Assembly: GCA_910578075.1 (NCBI GenBank)
Contig: CAJTPK010000033.1
Coordinates: 1-26,349, forward strand
Length of the DNA stretch: 26,349 nt
DNA from: an uncultured Muribaculaceae bacterium
GTDB taxonomy: Bacteria; Bacteroidota; Bacteroidia; Bacteroidales; Muribaculaceae
Direction: 5' to 3'
The notes beneath the pieces were generated by a model. It did no database searches. It was not told the DNA's origin and was given only the letters and a program-made list of their open reading frames with translations. Made by a program: the position numbers and the translations under genes. This document shows, in pieces, positions 1 to 7,184 of the stretch. Position 1 is the first letter of the stretch. Each line of letters starts with the position of its first letter.

Positions 1-144
1 CATGAAAAGTTACCTTAGTCCCGCATGCCTGGCTGCTTTTGTATTTTTGAATCAGTCACATAGCCCGCTATGCTCCTGATTCTGCAAATCCAAAATCAGC
101 TCAGCCATGCGTCCCCTAAAGCTAAATTTTTTATGAGACGGACT
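1..144 (-). mobile_element. Terminal part of an insertion sequence (truncated by window edge)
   Basis: This segment holds no gene of its own but looks like the outer end of an insertion sequence extending off the left edge. Read on the minus strand it begins near the motif AGTCCGTCTCA (complement of 134-144), continues through a long imperfect hairpin (about 18-115; best stems GAATCAG/CTGATTC and CATAGC/GCTATG), then AAGGTAAC and an ATG whose first base is position 3, which could be the transposase start. A hairpin ahead of a transposase start is known in other IS families as protection from outside transcription. The segment interrupts an acetyltransferase reading frame that resumes directly after it. 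The IS family cannot be named, because no transposase residues are in view. Confidence 0.5.
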
Positions 145-443
145 CTAAATATTTTAAGGCAGTCAACCTTTATGTTATTTATGACGAAGGGACTATAGCC
201 GGTTTCATGGGACTGTACGACCATAACATTGAGATGCTATTTATAGATTCCATGTACATGGGAAAGGGGCTGGGAACTCGACTCATCGTATTTGCAAAAT
301 CATTAGGAGCTGATTCAGTCGATGTAAATGAGCAAAACCCTAAGGCTCTGGGGTTTTATCAAGCAAATGGATTTCATGTCGTCAGTCGTGATGAATTTGA
401 CGGCGATGGCAGACATTTTCCTATACTCCATCTCTCTTTGTAG
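144..443 (+). pseudogene. GNAT-family N-acetyltransferase, 5' part lost to IS insertion
   Basis: This is the C-terminal half of a GNAT acetyltransferase, a family that transfers acetyl groups from acetyl-CoA. An ATG exists at 207, but acetyltransferase-like sequence continues in frame upstream from about 144 (KYFKAVNLYVIYDEGTIAGF precedes the Met), so the ATG is internal and not the true start. Visible motifs are the acetyl-CoA loop MGKGLGTRLI and the late NPKALGFYQANGF segment typical of the last strands and helix. The N-terminal half of the domain is missing, and the frame meets a stop at 123-125 inside the IS end. It is therefore very likely non-functional. The substrate is unknown. Confidence 0.75.
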
Positions 444-580
444 AAAAGGAAGGACGTATTCCTGAAAAAACTACATAATGGAACGGCGCAGTCCAGGAAA
501 GGCGAGTCTGTGAAAATGCGGCAACTACTGCTGACAATTTTTACTGTCTCACCGTTTTCGATAGAATAAACGTGGAAATA

Positions 581-676
581 ATGACAACCACATCTATTAT
601 AATGACGGTAGCTCAACAAATAGCAAAACGGGTGGAATCTATCGGCACTGATAGGGTATTTCGCTACAAATCTTAA
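581..676 (+). pseudogene. Possible N-terminal remnant of a DUF6088/AbiEi-like antitoxin
   Basis: The 444-730 interval has no intact gene. A 31-codon frame (ATG 581, stop 674-676) reads TVAQQIAKRVESIGTDRVFRY near its end. This resembles the first helix and wing of DUF6088/AbiEi-type winged-helix antitoxins, which usually begin with an Ile/Arg-rich helix followed by G-x-[VL]-F. It stops where such proteins normally continue with the rest of the helix-turn-helix, and I recognise nothing downstream up to 730. The match is short, so this is only a suggestion; it could equally be chance. No other feature was seen between 444 and 580. Confidence 0.3.
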
Positions 677-730
677 GCGGATAAACCATAGTCCTCATCA
701 TTATGTTATCATAAATAAAATGGAATACGC

Positions 731-1396
731 ATGAAGATAATGGCTATCAATGGAAGTCCACGCAAAATGTGGAACTCCGATAAACTGCTCCTTAGTTGGG
801 TAGATGGTTTTAGCTCAGTATGTAATAATGCAGATATTGAGGTCGTGAATCTTTACGATCTCACTTTCACAGGGTGCAGAAGTTGTTTTGCCTGCAAGTT
901 GAAAGAGGGCAAGTTTTTCGGTATATGTCCTGTCAATGATGGAATACACGACATTCTTGCCGACATCCGTCATGCCGATGCAGTGGCAATCGCCGCGCCT
1001 ATCTATTTTGGCGACATAAACGCATATACCAAATGCTTGCTGGAGAGAATGATATTCTCCGTAATGACCTACGGCAATCCTCCGCGCAATATGGTTGAAA
1101 ATCCGGTGGAGTTCACAATGCTGTACACCATGAACGCTCCTGCGGATTTTGTGGCGGCACACAACTATCTGTCGCGTTGCGATGAAATGGAAACAACAAT
1201 AGGCTGGGCTTACAAATGCAAGGTGGAGAGAGTTACAGCATACAATACTTATCAGTTTACCGATTATTCAAAATATGAATCGGAATACTTTGACGAGGCA
1301 GACAAGCGCCATTACCGAGATACGCATTTCAGCCTTGACTTAAAGGCAGCATTTGATGCCGGAGCAAAATGTGGGGAGAAGCTTCTTAAAAAGTAA
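731..1396 (+). CDS. Flavodoxin-fold NAD(P)H-dependent oxidoreductase with Cys cluster
   Basis: A 221-residue flavoprotein of the NADPH-dependent FMN reductase / iron-sulfur flavoprotein group. The N-terminal MKIMAINGSPRK is the phosphate-binding loop for FMN, and AAPIYFGDINAYTKCLLER (about 93-111) is the second FMN-contacting segment. Cys49, Cys52, Cys55 and Cys66 form CX2CX2CX10C, close to the CX2CX2CX4-7C pattern that holds a 4Fe-4S cluster in Isf proteins, though the last spacing is longer, so cluster binding is uncertain. It probably reduces quinones, nitro or azo compounds, or accepts electrons from ferredoxin, in the cytoplasm. The hydrolase gene starts 6 bp after its stop, indicating co-transcription. 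No clear TAnnTTTG promoter was seen upstream. Confidence 0.85.
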   Translation: MKIMAINGSPRKMWNSDKLLLSWVDGFSSVCNNADIEVVNLYDLTFTGCRSCFACKLKEGKFFGICPVNDGIHDILADIRHADAVAIAAPIYFGDINAYTKCLLERMIFSVMTYGNPPRNMVENPVEFTMLYTMNAPADFVAAHNYLSRCDEMETTIGWAYKCKVERVTAYNTYQFTDYSKYESEYFDEADKRHYRDTHFSLDLKAAFDAGAKCGEKLLKK

Positions 1397-1402
1397 AGAG
1401 AC

Positions 1403-2245
1403 ATGGATAAGATAAAGATACACATGATGCACTGCGGGCGTGTCCGCGTGTCGCCCTCGCTCCCTTTCGGTGATGGAAACATCATCAAGGCTTCCGGACT
1501 GTTTCTCCCAAAGAAAGATAAAATCTGGCTTCCCGTAACGTGCGTGTATATCGAACATCCCAAGGCAAAAATACTTGTTGATACAGGTTGGAATCGTCTG
1601 ATGTCACCCGCCGGTGTACTTGATAACAAAGCTCAGGCTACGCAGTTGGGCCGTATGCTCGTGCGAGTCAGTGAGGGATACGTTGAAAAAGGGATGACCG
1701 CTTCCGAACAACTTGCGCGGATGGGCGTAAAGCCAGAAGATTTGGATTTTATTGTCCTTTCGCATCTTGATTGCGACCATGTTGGCGGACTTCGCGAACT
1801 TGTCGGAGCCAAGCATATCATGACCTCGGAAGATGAGATTGCAAGTGCCTCGTCATGGTTGGAGTCGCACACGCGTTACACTCCTTCGCTTTGGAAAGAT
1901 ACAGGCATCACTGCATTCCAATATGCCGGGAGCGACCTTGGTCCGGCAGGCGAATCATACGACCTGCTTGGTGACGGCACCGTGCAGTTGGTGCATATTC
2001 CCGGTCATAGCAGGGGACTTTTTGCAACACTTTTGAGCAACAACGGCAAGCAGGTAATGTATTTTTCTGATGGCGGCTATGCCACACGCTCTTGGAAAGA
2101 ACTTATTCTGCCAGGAATATGTGAGGATAAGAAGTTTGCATTGAAATCACTGGAATGGATAAAATCAATCAGCGAAAGTCCTGATTGCATAGACTCTTTT
2201 GCCTGCCACGATCCGGAAATTTCACCACATGTCACAACTCTATAA
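1403..2245 (+). CDS. Metallo-beta-lactamase-fold hydrolase (AHL-lactonase-like)
   Basis: A 280-residue MBL-fold protein without a signal peptide. The metal motif is SHLDCDHVGG (His121, Asp123, Asp125, His126), that is HxDxDH rather than the canonical HxHxDH. Further ligands are expected in the HIPGHSRG segment, the FSDGG segment (bridging Asp) and the late FACHDPE His. The overall arrangement matches the N-acyl homoserine lactonase-like subfamily, but that family hydrolyses many esters, lactones and phosphates, so quorum quenching should not be assumed. It lies 6 bp after the flavoprotein gene and presumably shares its message. A bidirectional hairpin follows its stop. Confidence 0.85.
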   Translation: MDKIKIHMMHCGRVRVSPSLPFGDGNIIKASGLFLPKKDKIWLPVTCVYIEHPKAKILVDTGWNRLMSPAGVLDNKAQATQLGRMLVRVSEGYVEKGMTASEQLARMGVKPEDLDFIVLSHLDCDHVGGLRELVGAKHIMTSEDEIASASSWLESHTRYTPSLWKDTGITAFQYAGSDLGPAGESYDLLGDGTVQLVHIPGHSRGLFATLLSNNGKQVMYFSDGGYATRSWKELILPGICEDKKFALKSLEWIKSISESPDCIDSFACHDPEISPHVTTL

Positions 2246-2318
2246 TGTATGCCAAGGTGTTGTTGTTTATCATCTTGGAGCGGTGACGACCCTTGAAATT
2301 CATGATGTATAAATTTAG

Positions 2319-2351
2319 GGAGTGAGGGGTCTTAGATTCACTCCTCACTCC
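2319..2351. terminator. Bidirectional stem-loop terminator between convergent genes
   Basis: The arms GGAGTGAGGGGT (2319-2330) and ACTCCTCACTCC (2340-2351) pair at 11 of 12 positions around a 9-nt loop. GATTTTA follows on the plus strand. It lies between the convergent stops at 2245 (+) and 2373 (-), so it plausibly ends both transcripts. Confidence 0.6.
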
Positions 2352-2372
2352 GATTTTATATTGCTGATTGGT

Positions 2373-3041
2373 TTAGTAACCGATTGTAAAGCGTTCCTTG
2401 TGGTGAGCAGGTTCGGCGAGTTCATCCACCATGGCTTTGGCATAATCTTCAACGGAGATGAAACTGTTTCCGTCCTTGTCGAAAATCATATCGTCTTTGC
2501 CGAGGCGATATATACCTGTTCGCTTGCCGGGGCCCTTCGAACCCATGTCTCCGAGATTACCTGCCGGGGAGAAGAATACCCAGTCGATGTCGTTCTCTTT
2601 CATCAGCGTGTTGAGATAGAACTCGCCAAGCGACTTCACACCGGGCATCCATGCGTCAGGGAGAGTTCCGGTGTCAACAAGGCGCACCCCCGGTTTTACA
2701 AAAAGCGTTCCGGCTCCGCCAACGATGAGCAGACGTTTCACTCCGGCCTTCTTGGCTGCGTCAAGAATCTTGGGGTAGTTGGCAAGTGTTTCCTCATAGA
2801 TGTTGGGATTGGCCCAACCGGGATTGTATGCGCTAATTACGTTGTCAAAGCCTTTGAGCGCCTGTTCAAGACTCTTTTCGTCTGACACGTCAACTTTCTT
2901 GACAGTCAGCGCCGGTGTTATGGTTTTAATCTTTTCGGGGTGATTCACGAGAGCCTCCACATGATAACCACGGTTGAGGAGTTCGTTGAGGATGGCGGAG
3001 CCTACGAAACCGCTCGCGCCGATTAGTGCTACTTTATTCAT
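2373..3041 (-). CDS. NAD(P)-binding oxidoreductase, atypical SDR (NmrA/YwnB-like)
   Basis: A 222-residue Rossmann-fold protein. MNKVALIGASGFVGSAI carries the GxxGxxG dinucleotide loop at residues 8-14, and the length fits the short atypical SDR group that includes biliverdin-reductase-B-like and YwnB-like proteins. No classical SDR YxxxK pair is evident, which is usual in this group. It probably acts as a cytoplasmic NAD(P)H-dependent reductase of quinones or small electrophiles. It is divergent from an HxlR regulator at 3291, and a palindrome covers its predicted transcription start, so it is probably the regulator's main target. In Bacillus, HxlR proteins such as YodB and HypR control reductases in response to quinones or disulfide stress. 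Confidence 0.85.
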   Translation of the reverse strand: MNKVALIGASGFVGSAILNELLNRGYHVEALVNHPEKIKTITPALTVKKVDVSDEKSLEQALKGFDNVISAYNPGWANPNIYEETLANYPKILDAAKKAGVKRLLIVGGAGTLFVKPGVRLVDTGTLPDAWMPGVKSLGEFYLNTLMKENDIDWVFFSPAGNLGDMGSKGPGKRTGIYRLGKDDMIFDKDGNSFISVEDYAKAMVDELAEPAHHKERFTIGY

Positions 3042-3080
3042 GTCTTTTATATTTAGTTGTTGGTTCTCAATAATAGTTTC

Positions 3081-3101
3081 AAATAGTGACCAGCACTATT
3101 T
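3081..3101. promoter_or_regulatory. Candidate HxlR operator at the reductase start site
   Basis: Perfect 8-bp inverted repeat AAATAGTG-ACCAG-CACTATTT. It sits just downstream (minus strand) of the reductase -7 element, where RNA synthesis should begin. A further half-site-like AAATAGTCAC lies at 3123-3132, between the -7 and -33 elements. The position suggests repression by the divergently encoded HxlR protein; binding itself is inferred. Confidence 0.55.
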
Positions 3102-3108
3102 TCGACTG

Positions 3109-3139
3109 CAAAGTTACATCAGAAATAGTCACTTGTCAA
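3109..3139 (-). promoter_or_regulatory. Bacteroidota-type promoter for the reductase gene
   Basis: The minus strand reads TTG (complement of 3137-3139), 20 bp, then TAACTTTG (complement of 3109-3116). This matches the TTG-N19-21-TAnnTTTG promoter of Bacteroidota and lies 68 bp before the reductase ATG. Confidence 0.7.
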
Positions 3140-3231
3140 GTAGGCACGGTTTTGTGAGTCAGTTACCTTTGGGTGACAATTATTCAATTTCAGCCATTTA
3201 TGAGAACAATATTTTTGAAATATTTTTCACA

Positions 3232-3263
3232 TTTGGAGAAATAAGGAATATTAGTTACCTTTG
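3232..3263 (+). promoter_or_regulatory. Bacteroidota-type promoter for the HxlR gene
   Basis: TTTG (3232-3235), a 20-bp spacer and TACCTTTG (3256-3263) match the -33/-7 consensus. The HxlR ATG is 27 bp downstream of the -7 element, preceded by AAAGGAAG. This decides the start at 3291 rather than an upstream TTG codon at 3261, which is part of the promoter. Confidence 0.75.
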
Positions 3264-3273
3264 CACACTAATA
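3249..3273. promoter_or_regulatory. Candidate autoregulatory operator of the HxlR gene
   Basis: Perfect 7-bp inverted repeat TATTAGT-N11-ACTAATA, whose centre contains the -7 element of the HxlR promoter. ACTA/TAGT half-sites are typical of HxlR operators in Bacillus. Bound protein would block the promoter, giving autorepression; this is inferred. Confidence 0.5.
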
Positions 3274-3290
3274 ATGGAGTAAAGGAAGTT

Positions 3291-3662
3291 ATGGACAGAA
3301 CTACAATAAGAGATGCTTTTGACCCGGAGTGCCCGATACGCAACGTGCTGTCGCGCATAAGCGACAAATGGACATTGCTGGTGCTGTACACTCTATCGCT
3401 TACCGAAGACACTGTACGTTTTGGAGAACTGCGCCGCCGGATTCCGGACATTTCCCAGAAGATGCTCACGGTCACGCTCCGCACATTGGAGGAGGACGGT
3501 TTTGTAAGCCGTAAGTATTACTCCGAGATTCCTCCAAGGGTAGAATATAGTTTGACAGAGAGGGCAAAAAGCCTTTTCCCTCACATCCAATCACTTATAA
3601 TCTGGGCAAAGGAGAATATGCCTACAATCATGTCGGATCGTCAAAGAAACATAAAAAATTAA
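3291..3662 (+). CDS. HxlR-family winged-helix transcriptional regulator
   Basis: A 123-residue dimeric winged-helix regulator. It has the family signature CPIRNVLSRISDKWTLLVLY near the N-terminus, RFGELRRRIPDISQKMLT as the recognition region, and LEEDGFVSRKYYSEIPPRVEY as the wing. Cys14 sits just ahead of the signature, at the place of the conserved sensing Cys of YodB and HypR, so thiol-based sensing of electrophiles or disulfide stress is likely. ATG 3291 was chosen because it follows AAAGGAAG and a good promoter. It is divergent from the NAD(P)-binding reductase, and the MmcQ/YjbR gene begins 4 bp after its stop, so those are the expected regulon. Confidence 0.9.
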   Translation: MDRTTIRDAFDPECPIRNVLSRISDKWTLLVLYTLSLTEDTVRFGELRRRIPDISQKMLTVTLRTLEEDGFVSRKYYSEIPPRVEYSLTERAKSLFPHIQSLIIWAKENMPTIMSDRQRNIKN

Positions 3663-3666
3663 GAAA

Positions 3667-4014
3667 ATGGATATAGAGCAAGTGCGAAATTACTGCTTGT
3701 CGAAGCCATACACAACTGAGGATATGCCGTTCGGATCGGAATATGTAGTATTTAGGATTGGCGGCAAGATTTTCTGCTGTCTCGCTCTTGTATTAGGCAA
3801 CGTGGTTCAGTTGAAATGGAATCCAGATGAGTTTGATGAGGCAATTGAGAATTATTCCTATGTATGTCAGGCATGGCACTGGCACAAACGCCACATGATC
3901 CAGTTGGACATTGACGAGGCACCGATTCCTGATTCAGTTGTCAAGAATCTGATAGACCGCGCATATTCATACGTCAGAGGCAGATTGCCCAAGAAAATTT
4001 TCTTGACTGTTTGA
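3667..4014 (+). CDS. MmcQ/YjbR family protein
   Basis: A 115-residue protein of the MmcQ/YjbR family (CyaY-like fold). Recognisable points are the N-terminal IEQVRNYCLSKPYTTEDMPFG, the strand segment VFRIGGKIFCCLAL, and the late HMIQLDIDEAPIPDSVVKNLIDRAYSYV. Members are often annotated as DNA-binding, but their biochemical role is not settled. The gene is 4 bp downstream of the HxlR gene and surely on the same message. A second, divergent member lies at 14278. After its stop (4015-4179), I see only a possible short remnant on the minus strand. Confidence 0.85.
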   Translation: MDIEQVRNYCLSKPYTTEDMPFGSEYVVFRIGGKIFCCLALVLGNVVQLKWNPDEFDEAIENYSYVCQAWHWHKRHMIQLDIDEAPIPDSVVKNLIDRAYSYVRGRLPKKIFLTV

Positions 4015-4179
4015 GACGTAATCCGGCTGTTGCCAAGAAATGCGGGACTCTTAAAATTGAACCTTATACCCGAATACAGAAATAACAGAGACTGCTATAC
4101 CGAAGCCAAAACTACCTCCATAAACAAGGTCATTATATCTGCTAAGCGGAATGACAAGGATTGGACGGGGAGAGAATAA

Positions 4180-4932
4180 TTACAATATAGAGAGGGTACG
4201 TGCGATTTTGCAAGCTTCAGCTGAATTACGCACTTTAAGTTTTGCGATTATGTTCTGACGGTGGCGGCTCACAGTGTGTAGGCTTATTCCTAAAATATCT
4301 GCGATGCCTTTGCTGCGGTTGCCTTCGTCGATCAGTTTCAATACAGAGATTTCCTGCGGGGAAAGTATCTTTATTCCTGACGGTTTATTCAGTTTTATTG
4401 TTTCTCCGGTCAATATATCAATCACAACAGCATCTGCTTTTAGGTTGATCGTCATCGCTCCATAAAGACACAAGGCAAACCTTATCGTCTTGCCGTCTTG
4501 TGCCGGAATATAGTAAAGTCGATGGAGTGTTTCTATCCATTCTCCATTTCGGCTTCGCATACGCAATCTCTGCATAAGGCAATGATTGAACCTGCGGGAT
4601 TTTGAACATCGGCTTATATAATGGAAAAAGAGTAACTCCTGAAGCATCTTCATTTCAAGGTCATCTGAATTGATAGCCTTGAAAATATCATCTTCCCATA
4701 TAGAAGGAATGTATTCCGAATATCTTTCTTTGTCAACGTCAACGATGTCGGAAAAACTGCCATGAATGACATAACTTTTGTTTGTGTGTAGGTCACTGAG
4801 CACTGCCAGCACATTCTCTATCTCTGCATATCCTTCTGCGATACGTACATATCGCTCCAATGCATCGTCAGTCATGACGGTATTGAGATGCTGCCTTGAA
4901 AATTCCGAGTTCAACGTTTCGCGGATATTCAT
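4180..4932 (-). CDS. LuxR-type HTH regulator with PAS-like sensor region
   Basis: A 250-residue regulator. The last ~65 residues (LSPQEISVLKLIDEGNRSKG ... VSRHRQNIIAKLKVRNSAEA) are a clear LuxR/FixJ-type helix-turn-helix. The N-terminal ~180 residues include HYISRCSKSRRFNHCLMQRL and an alternating strand region (FALCLYG) resembling the PAS-like domain in a common Bacteroidales LuxR-regulator family. The ligand is unknown, and no receiver domain is present. It is divergent from the acetyltransferase at 5017, with a palindromic promoter core between them, so that gene is its likeliest target. Confidence 0.85.
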   Translation of the reverse strand: MNIRETLNSEFSRQHLNTVMTDDALERYVRIAEGYAEIENVLAVLSDLHTNKSYVIHGSFSDIVDVDKERYSEYIPSIWEDDIFKAINSDDLEMKMLQELLFFHYISRCSKSRRFNHCLMQRLRMRSRNGEWIETLHRLYYIPAQDGKTIRFALCLYGAMTINLKADAVVIDILTGETIKLNKPSGIKILSPQEISVLKLIDEGNRSKGIADILGISLHTVSRHRQNIIAKLKVRNSAEACKIARTLSIL

Positions 4933-4956
4933 ATCATATATGGTTATTTTTGACTA

Positions 4957-4996
4957 TTGTATGCTTGAATAATGTTATTTAACTTTGCAAAGTTAA
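4957..4996 (+). promoter_or_regulatory. Promoter of the acetyltransferase gene with a palindromic -7 core
   Basis: TTG (4957-4959), 20 bp, then TAACTTTG (4980-4987) form a consensus plus-strand promoter. The -7 element is half of the perfect 18-bp palindrome TTAACTTTGCAAAGTTAA (4979-4996), so the minus strand also reads TAACTTTG (complement of 4988-4995), pointing at the LuxR-type gene. The minus-strand copy lacks a well-spaced -33 TTG. The core may therefore serve both divergent genes, or it may be an operator. Confidence 0.65.
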
Positions 4997-5016
4997 TAAT
5001 AAAACATGGTTATTCG

Positions 5017-5574
5017 ATGACAAACGAAAAAGTAAAGATGCTTTCCGGAGATTTGTATGATGCGAACTATGACGCGGATCTGATTGCCGAGCGCAAGAAT
5101 TGCAAGATCGTGTTACACGAAATCAACTCGTTGTCACCAATCTCAGATGATAAGCGATATGAATTATTCCGTATGATTTTAGGCAACGCAAAAGGACAGT
5201 TCATTATTGAATCGCCATTCTATTGTGATTACGGATACAACATAGAGTTGGGTGAGAATTTCTATATGAATGTCAATTGCGTCATACTTGACGAGGCAAA
5301 GGTTACATTCGGCAATAATGTCTTCATCGCTCCAAACTGTGCTTTCTATACCGCAGGGCATCCGTTTGGTGTTGAGCAGCGCAACAGAGGTTTGGAATAT
5401 GCCAAGCCTATAACGGTAGGTAATAATGTATGGATTGGCGGTAATGTGGTAGTTGTGCCGGGGGTGACTATTGGCGACAATTGTGTGATCGGGGCAGGCA
5501 GTGTGGTAACAAAAGACATTCCGGCTAACTCTCTTGCCGTGGGTAATCCATGCAAAGTGATAAGAAAAATCTAA
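5017..5574 (+). CDS. Maltose/galactoside O-acetyltransferase-like protein
   Basis: A 185-residue left-handed beta-helix acetyltransferase that uses acetyl-CoA. The N-terminal KMLSGDLYDANYDADLIAER is the Maa-type helical domain. Hexapeptide repeats then run through GNNVFIAPNCAFYTAGHPFG (catalytic His in TAGHP) and VGNNVWIGGNVVVVPGVTIG to the end, closing with GNPCKVIRKI. Length and layout match the maltose/nodulation acetyltransferases, and the acceptor sugar cannot be told. ATG 5017 was chosen because the frame's upstream ATG (4972) overlaps the promoter. It is divergent from the LuxR-type regulator. Downstream at 5598, MKKTLAINNNG followed by a stop may be the beheaded start of a lost gene. 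Confidence 0.85.
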   Translation: MTNEKVKMLSGDLYDANYDADLIAERKNCKIVLHEINSLSPISDDKRYELFRMILGNAKGQFIIESPFYCDYGYNIELGENFYMNVNCVILDEAKVTFGNNVFIAPNCAFYTAGHPFGVEQRNRGLEYAKPITVGNNVWIGGNVVVVPGVTIGDNCVIGAGSVVTKDIPANSLAVGNPCKVIRKI

Positions 5575-5681
5575 TAACAAATAACAATATGAAAATATGA
5601 AGAAAACTCTTGCAATTAATAATAATGGGTAATGGAATTATCCCAAACGCGGTTCCTCATTCTTGAGGAAGCTTATTAGGA

Positions 5682-5942
5682 GTCCGGTAAAATTTAATCA
5701 CGCAGAGGCGCGGAGGCGCAAAGGTTTTATGACGTAAAATCCGCCGCTGAGGTCGTTTCCACGCCTGCTAAGGCGCAGAGTCTGACGCACCTTACTCGCG
5801 TTCATGCTATGGATCTATGGAGCTTTGGTCAAGGAAACCGCGACAAATTTTAGCGACGTCTCTGCGTGATGTACGACCATATAATGGGGCTTGTCAAGAG
5901 CTGAAGTCCAATATTTATGATGGTTCCGCATGTTTACCGGAC
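5682..5942. repeat. Non-coding inverted-repeat element (GTCCGGTAAA ends)
   Basis: The 5575-5951 interval holds no convincing gene. It is bounded by GTCCGGTAAA (5682-5691) and its complement TTTACCGGAC (5933-5942). Inside is a second inverted pair, ATCACGCAGAGGCG (5697-5710) and CGTCTCTGCGTGAT (5857-5870), of the CGCAGAGGCGC type common as dispersed repeats in Bacteroidales intergenic DNA. The outer ends match those of the two larger repeats at 10808 and 12603, so all three may share a mobilising enzyme or recognition protein. The plus-strand hairpin TTCCTCA/TGAGGAA near 5651-5670 lies just before it. Confidence 0.6.
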
Positions 5943-5951
5943 ACCAATAAA

Positions 5952-6320
5952 TTAATTTACAGATTTCCCGAAAGGCAGGAGTGCCAGTTTCATTAGTTTG
6001 AAGTGTTGAATTCCGAAAGGAATACCGATGATTGTGATACAGAACAATAAACCCCATCCAAGATGGGTGAGTGCAATCACAAAGCCACCGACAAACCACC
6101 AAATTACATTCATTATTCCAGCGAGGCAACCGGATGGCCAATTCTCGTCGGAGATGTTTGTGCCGAATGGCCACAATGCAAGCAGCGCTAATTTCAATGT
6201 CTGAATCCCGAAAGGTATTCCAATGATGGTTATCATCATTATCACGCTGGATATGGCGTATTCAATGGCGATCATAAAACCGCCAAACACTACCCAAATT
6301 ATGTTGAAGAGAATGTTCAT
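5952..6320 (-). CDS. yccF: YccF-family inner-membrane protein
   Basis: A 122-residue integral membrane protein of the YccF (DUF307) family. It shows the internal duplication of that family: IIGIPFGIQTLKLALLALWPFG in the first half and IIGIPFGIQHFKLMKLALLP in the second, each preceded by a hydrophobic segment with WW/FGGF. Three or four membrane segments are likely. Its function is not established. It begins 35 bp after the stop of the iron-sulfur flavoprotein gene on the same strand, so the two are probably co-transcribed. Confidence 0.85.
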   Translation of the reverse strand: MNILFNIIWVVFGGFMIAIEYAISSVIMMITIIGIPFGIQTLKLALLALWPFGTNISDENWPSGCLAGIMNVIWWFVGGFVIALTHLGWGLLFCITIIGIPFGIQHFKLMKLALLPFGKSVN

Positions 6321-6355
6321 GATTTTGAATTATCGTAACTGTGCTGAATAAGCGA

Positions 6356-6985
6356 TCAGGCTTTATCCATGAAGCTTGTGAACGAATCGCGTTCCTGAAC
6401 GGGGATGCCTTCTTTAGCTTCCTGAGCCTTGAAAGCTTTTATCATAAACGCCATGTTGCGGGCGAGATTGCGCATGGTCTGCAGCCCTTCAAGATCTTTC
6501 TCCACATCATCGGCAACAAAACCATGAACCTCGTTCCAATATGTGCTGGATACAATAGGCATGGAACTTATTGTGAAATATTTGTTGATTTCATCAAATG
6601 CCGATGTAGACCCACCTCGTCGTGATGACACTACAGCAGCTCCGATTTTCATAGTCTTATTTACTGTCTTCATTGTGCTATAGAACAAACGGTCAAGGAA
6701 AGACAGCAATTGTCCGTTACTGCCGGCATAGTAAGTTGGTGTTCCGACTATAATGCCATCCGCTTCAGCGAATTTAGGCGCTGTTTCATTCACAAGGTCC
6801 GTGAAAACGCATCTGCCATGTTCACGACAAAAGTTGCATGCTATACACCCTCTTATGTCTTTGTTCCCTACATTGATACGTTCGACCTCAATACCACAAT
6901 CAACAAGAGTTTTTTCAAACTCAATCAACGCCCTGTCTGTGCATCCGTGTAGATGAGGACTTCCGTTTATAGTCAATACTTTCAT
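6356..6985 (-). CDS. Iron-sulfur flavoprotein (Isf-like) / NADPH-dependent FMN reductase
   Basis: A 209-residue flavodoxin-fold protein. MKVLTINGSPHLHGCTDRA is the FMN phosphate loop, and VGTPTYYAGSNGQLLSFLDR the second FMN segment. Cys47, Cys50, Cys53 and Cys59 form CX2CX2CX5C, within the CX2CX2CX4-7C pattern that binds the 4Fe-4S cluster in Isf proteins. The expected role is cytoplasmic electron transfer from ferredoxin or NAD(P)H to oxidised small molecules or oxygen species. The remains of an AraC regulator gene lie 41 bp upstream on the same strand, so this gene may have lost its own activator. yccF follows. Confidence 0.87.
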   Translation of the reverse strand: MKVLTINGSPHLHGCTDRALIEFEKTLVDCGIEVERINVGNKDIRGCIACNFCREHGRCVFTDLVNETAPKFAEADGIIVGTPTYYAGSNGQLLSFLDRLFYSTMKTVNKTMKIGAAVVSSRRGGSTSAFDEINKYFTISSMPIVSSTYWNEVHGFVADDVEKDLEGLQTMRNLARNMAFMIKAFKAQEAKEGIPVQERDSFTSFMDKA

Positions 6986-7026
6986 TGGAATATTTATTTG
7001 TTATAATCATTAACAAAACTACAGAA

Positions 7027-7138
7027 TCAGATGTTTCCGAGATACTGTGTAGGTGTCATGCCTGTATGATTCTTGAACATTCTGGCCTACATAAGAGAGA
7101 TAATCTTCCGGCTTGCTGACATTGAGTATATTCTTCAT
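7027..7138 (-). pseudogene. AraC-family regulator with the middle deleted
   Basis: The start and end of an AraC-type gene are joined out of frame. From the ATG at 7138 the minus strand encodes MKNILNVSKPEDYLSYVG, which resembles the N-termini of many Bacteroidales AraC regulators. In another frame, ending at the stop 7027-7029, it encodes ARMFKNHTGMTPTQYLGNI, the characteristic last helix and tail of the AraC DNA-binding domain. About 250 residues are missing, and the junction is near 7083-7090. An upstream TAACTTCG (complement of 7157-7164) may be its former -7 element. The rest of 6986-7328 holds only promoter sequence for the hydrolase and the GAAGTTG...CAACTTC pair. Confidence 0.75.
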
Positions 7139-7184
7139 CGGTCTGATCATCAAATGCGAAGTTACAAAAAATCCTCGATATTTA

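Noticed and set aside
2322..2885. 187-codon plus-strand frame opposite the NAD(P)-binding reductase
   Set aside because: It is antisense to a clear Rossmann-fold gene, begins in the terminator, and has no recognisable domain.
4051..4179. Minus-strand frame ending VYGGSFGFGIAVSVISVFGY KVQF, like the last strands of an outer-membrane barrel
   Set aside because: It has no start codon and is only ~42 residues; the ending in Phe and alternating pattern are suggestive but too weak to call a relic.
5815..6174. 119-codon minus-strand frame across the repeat and yccF
   Set aside because: It is in a different frame from the clear YccF protein and runs into the non-coding inverted-repeat element.
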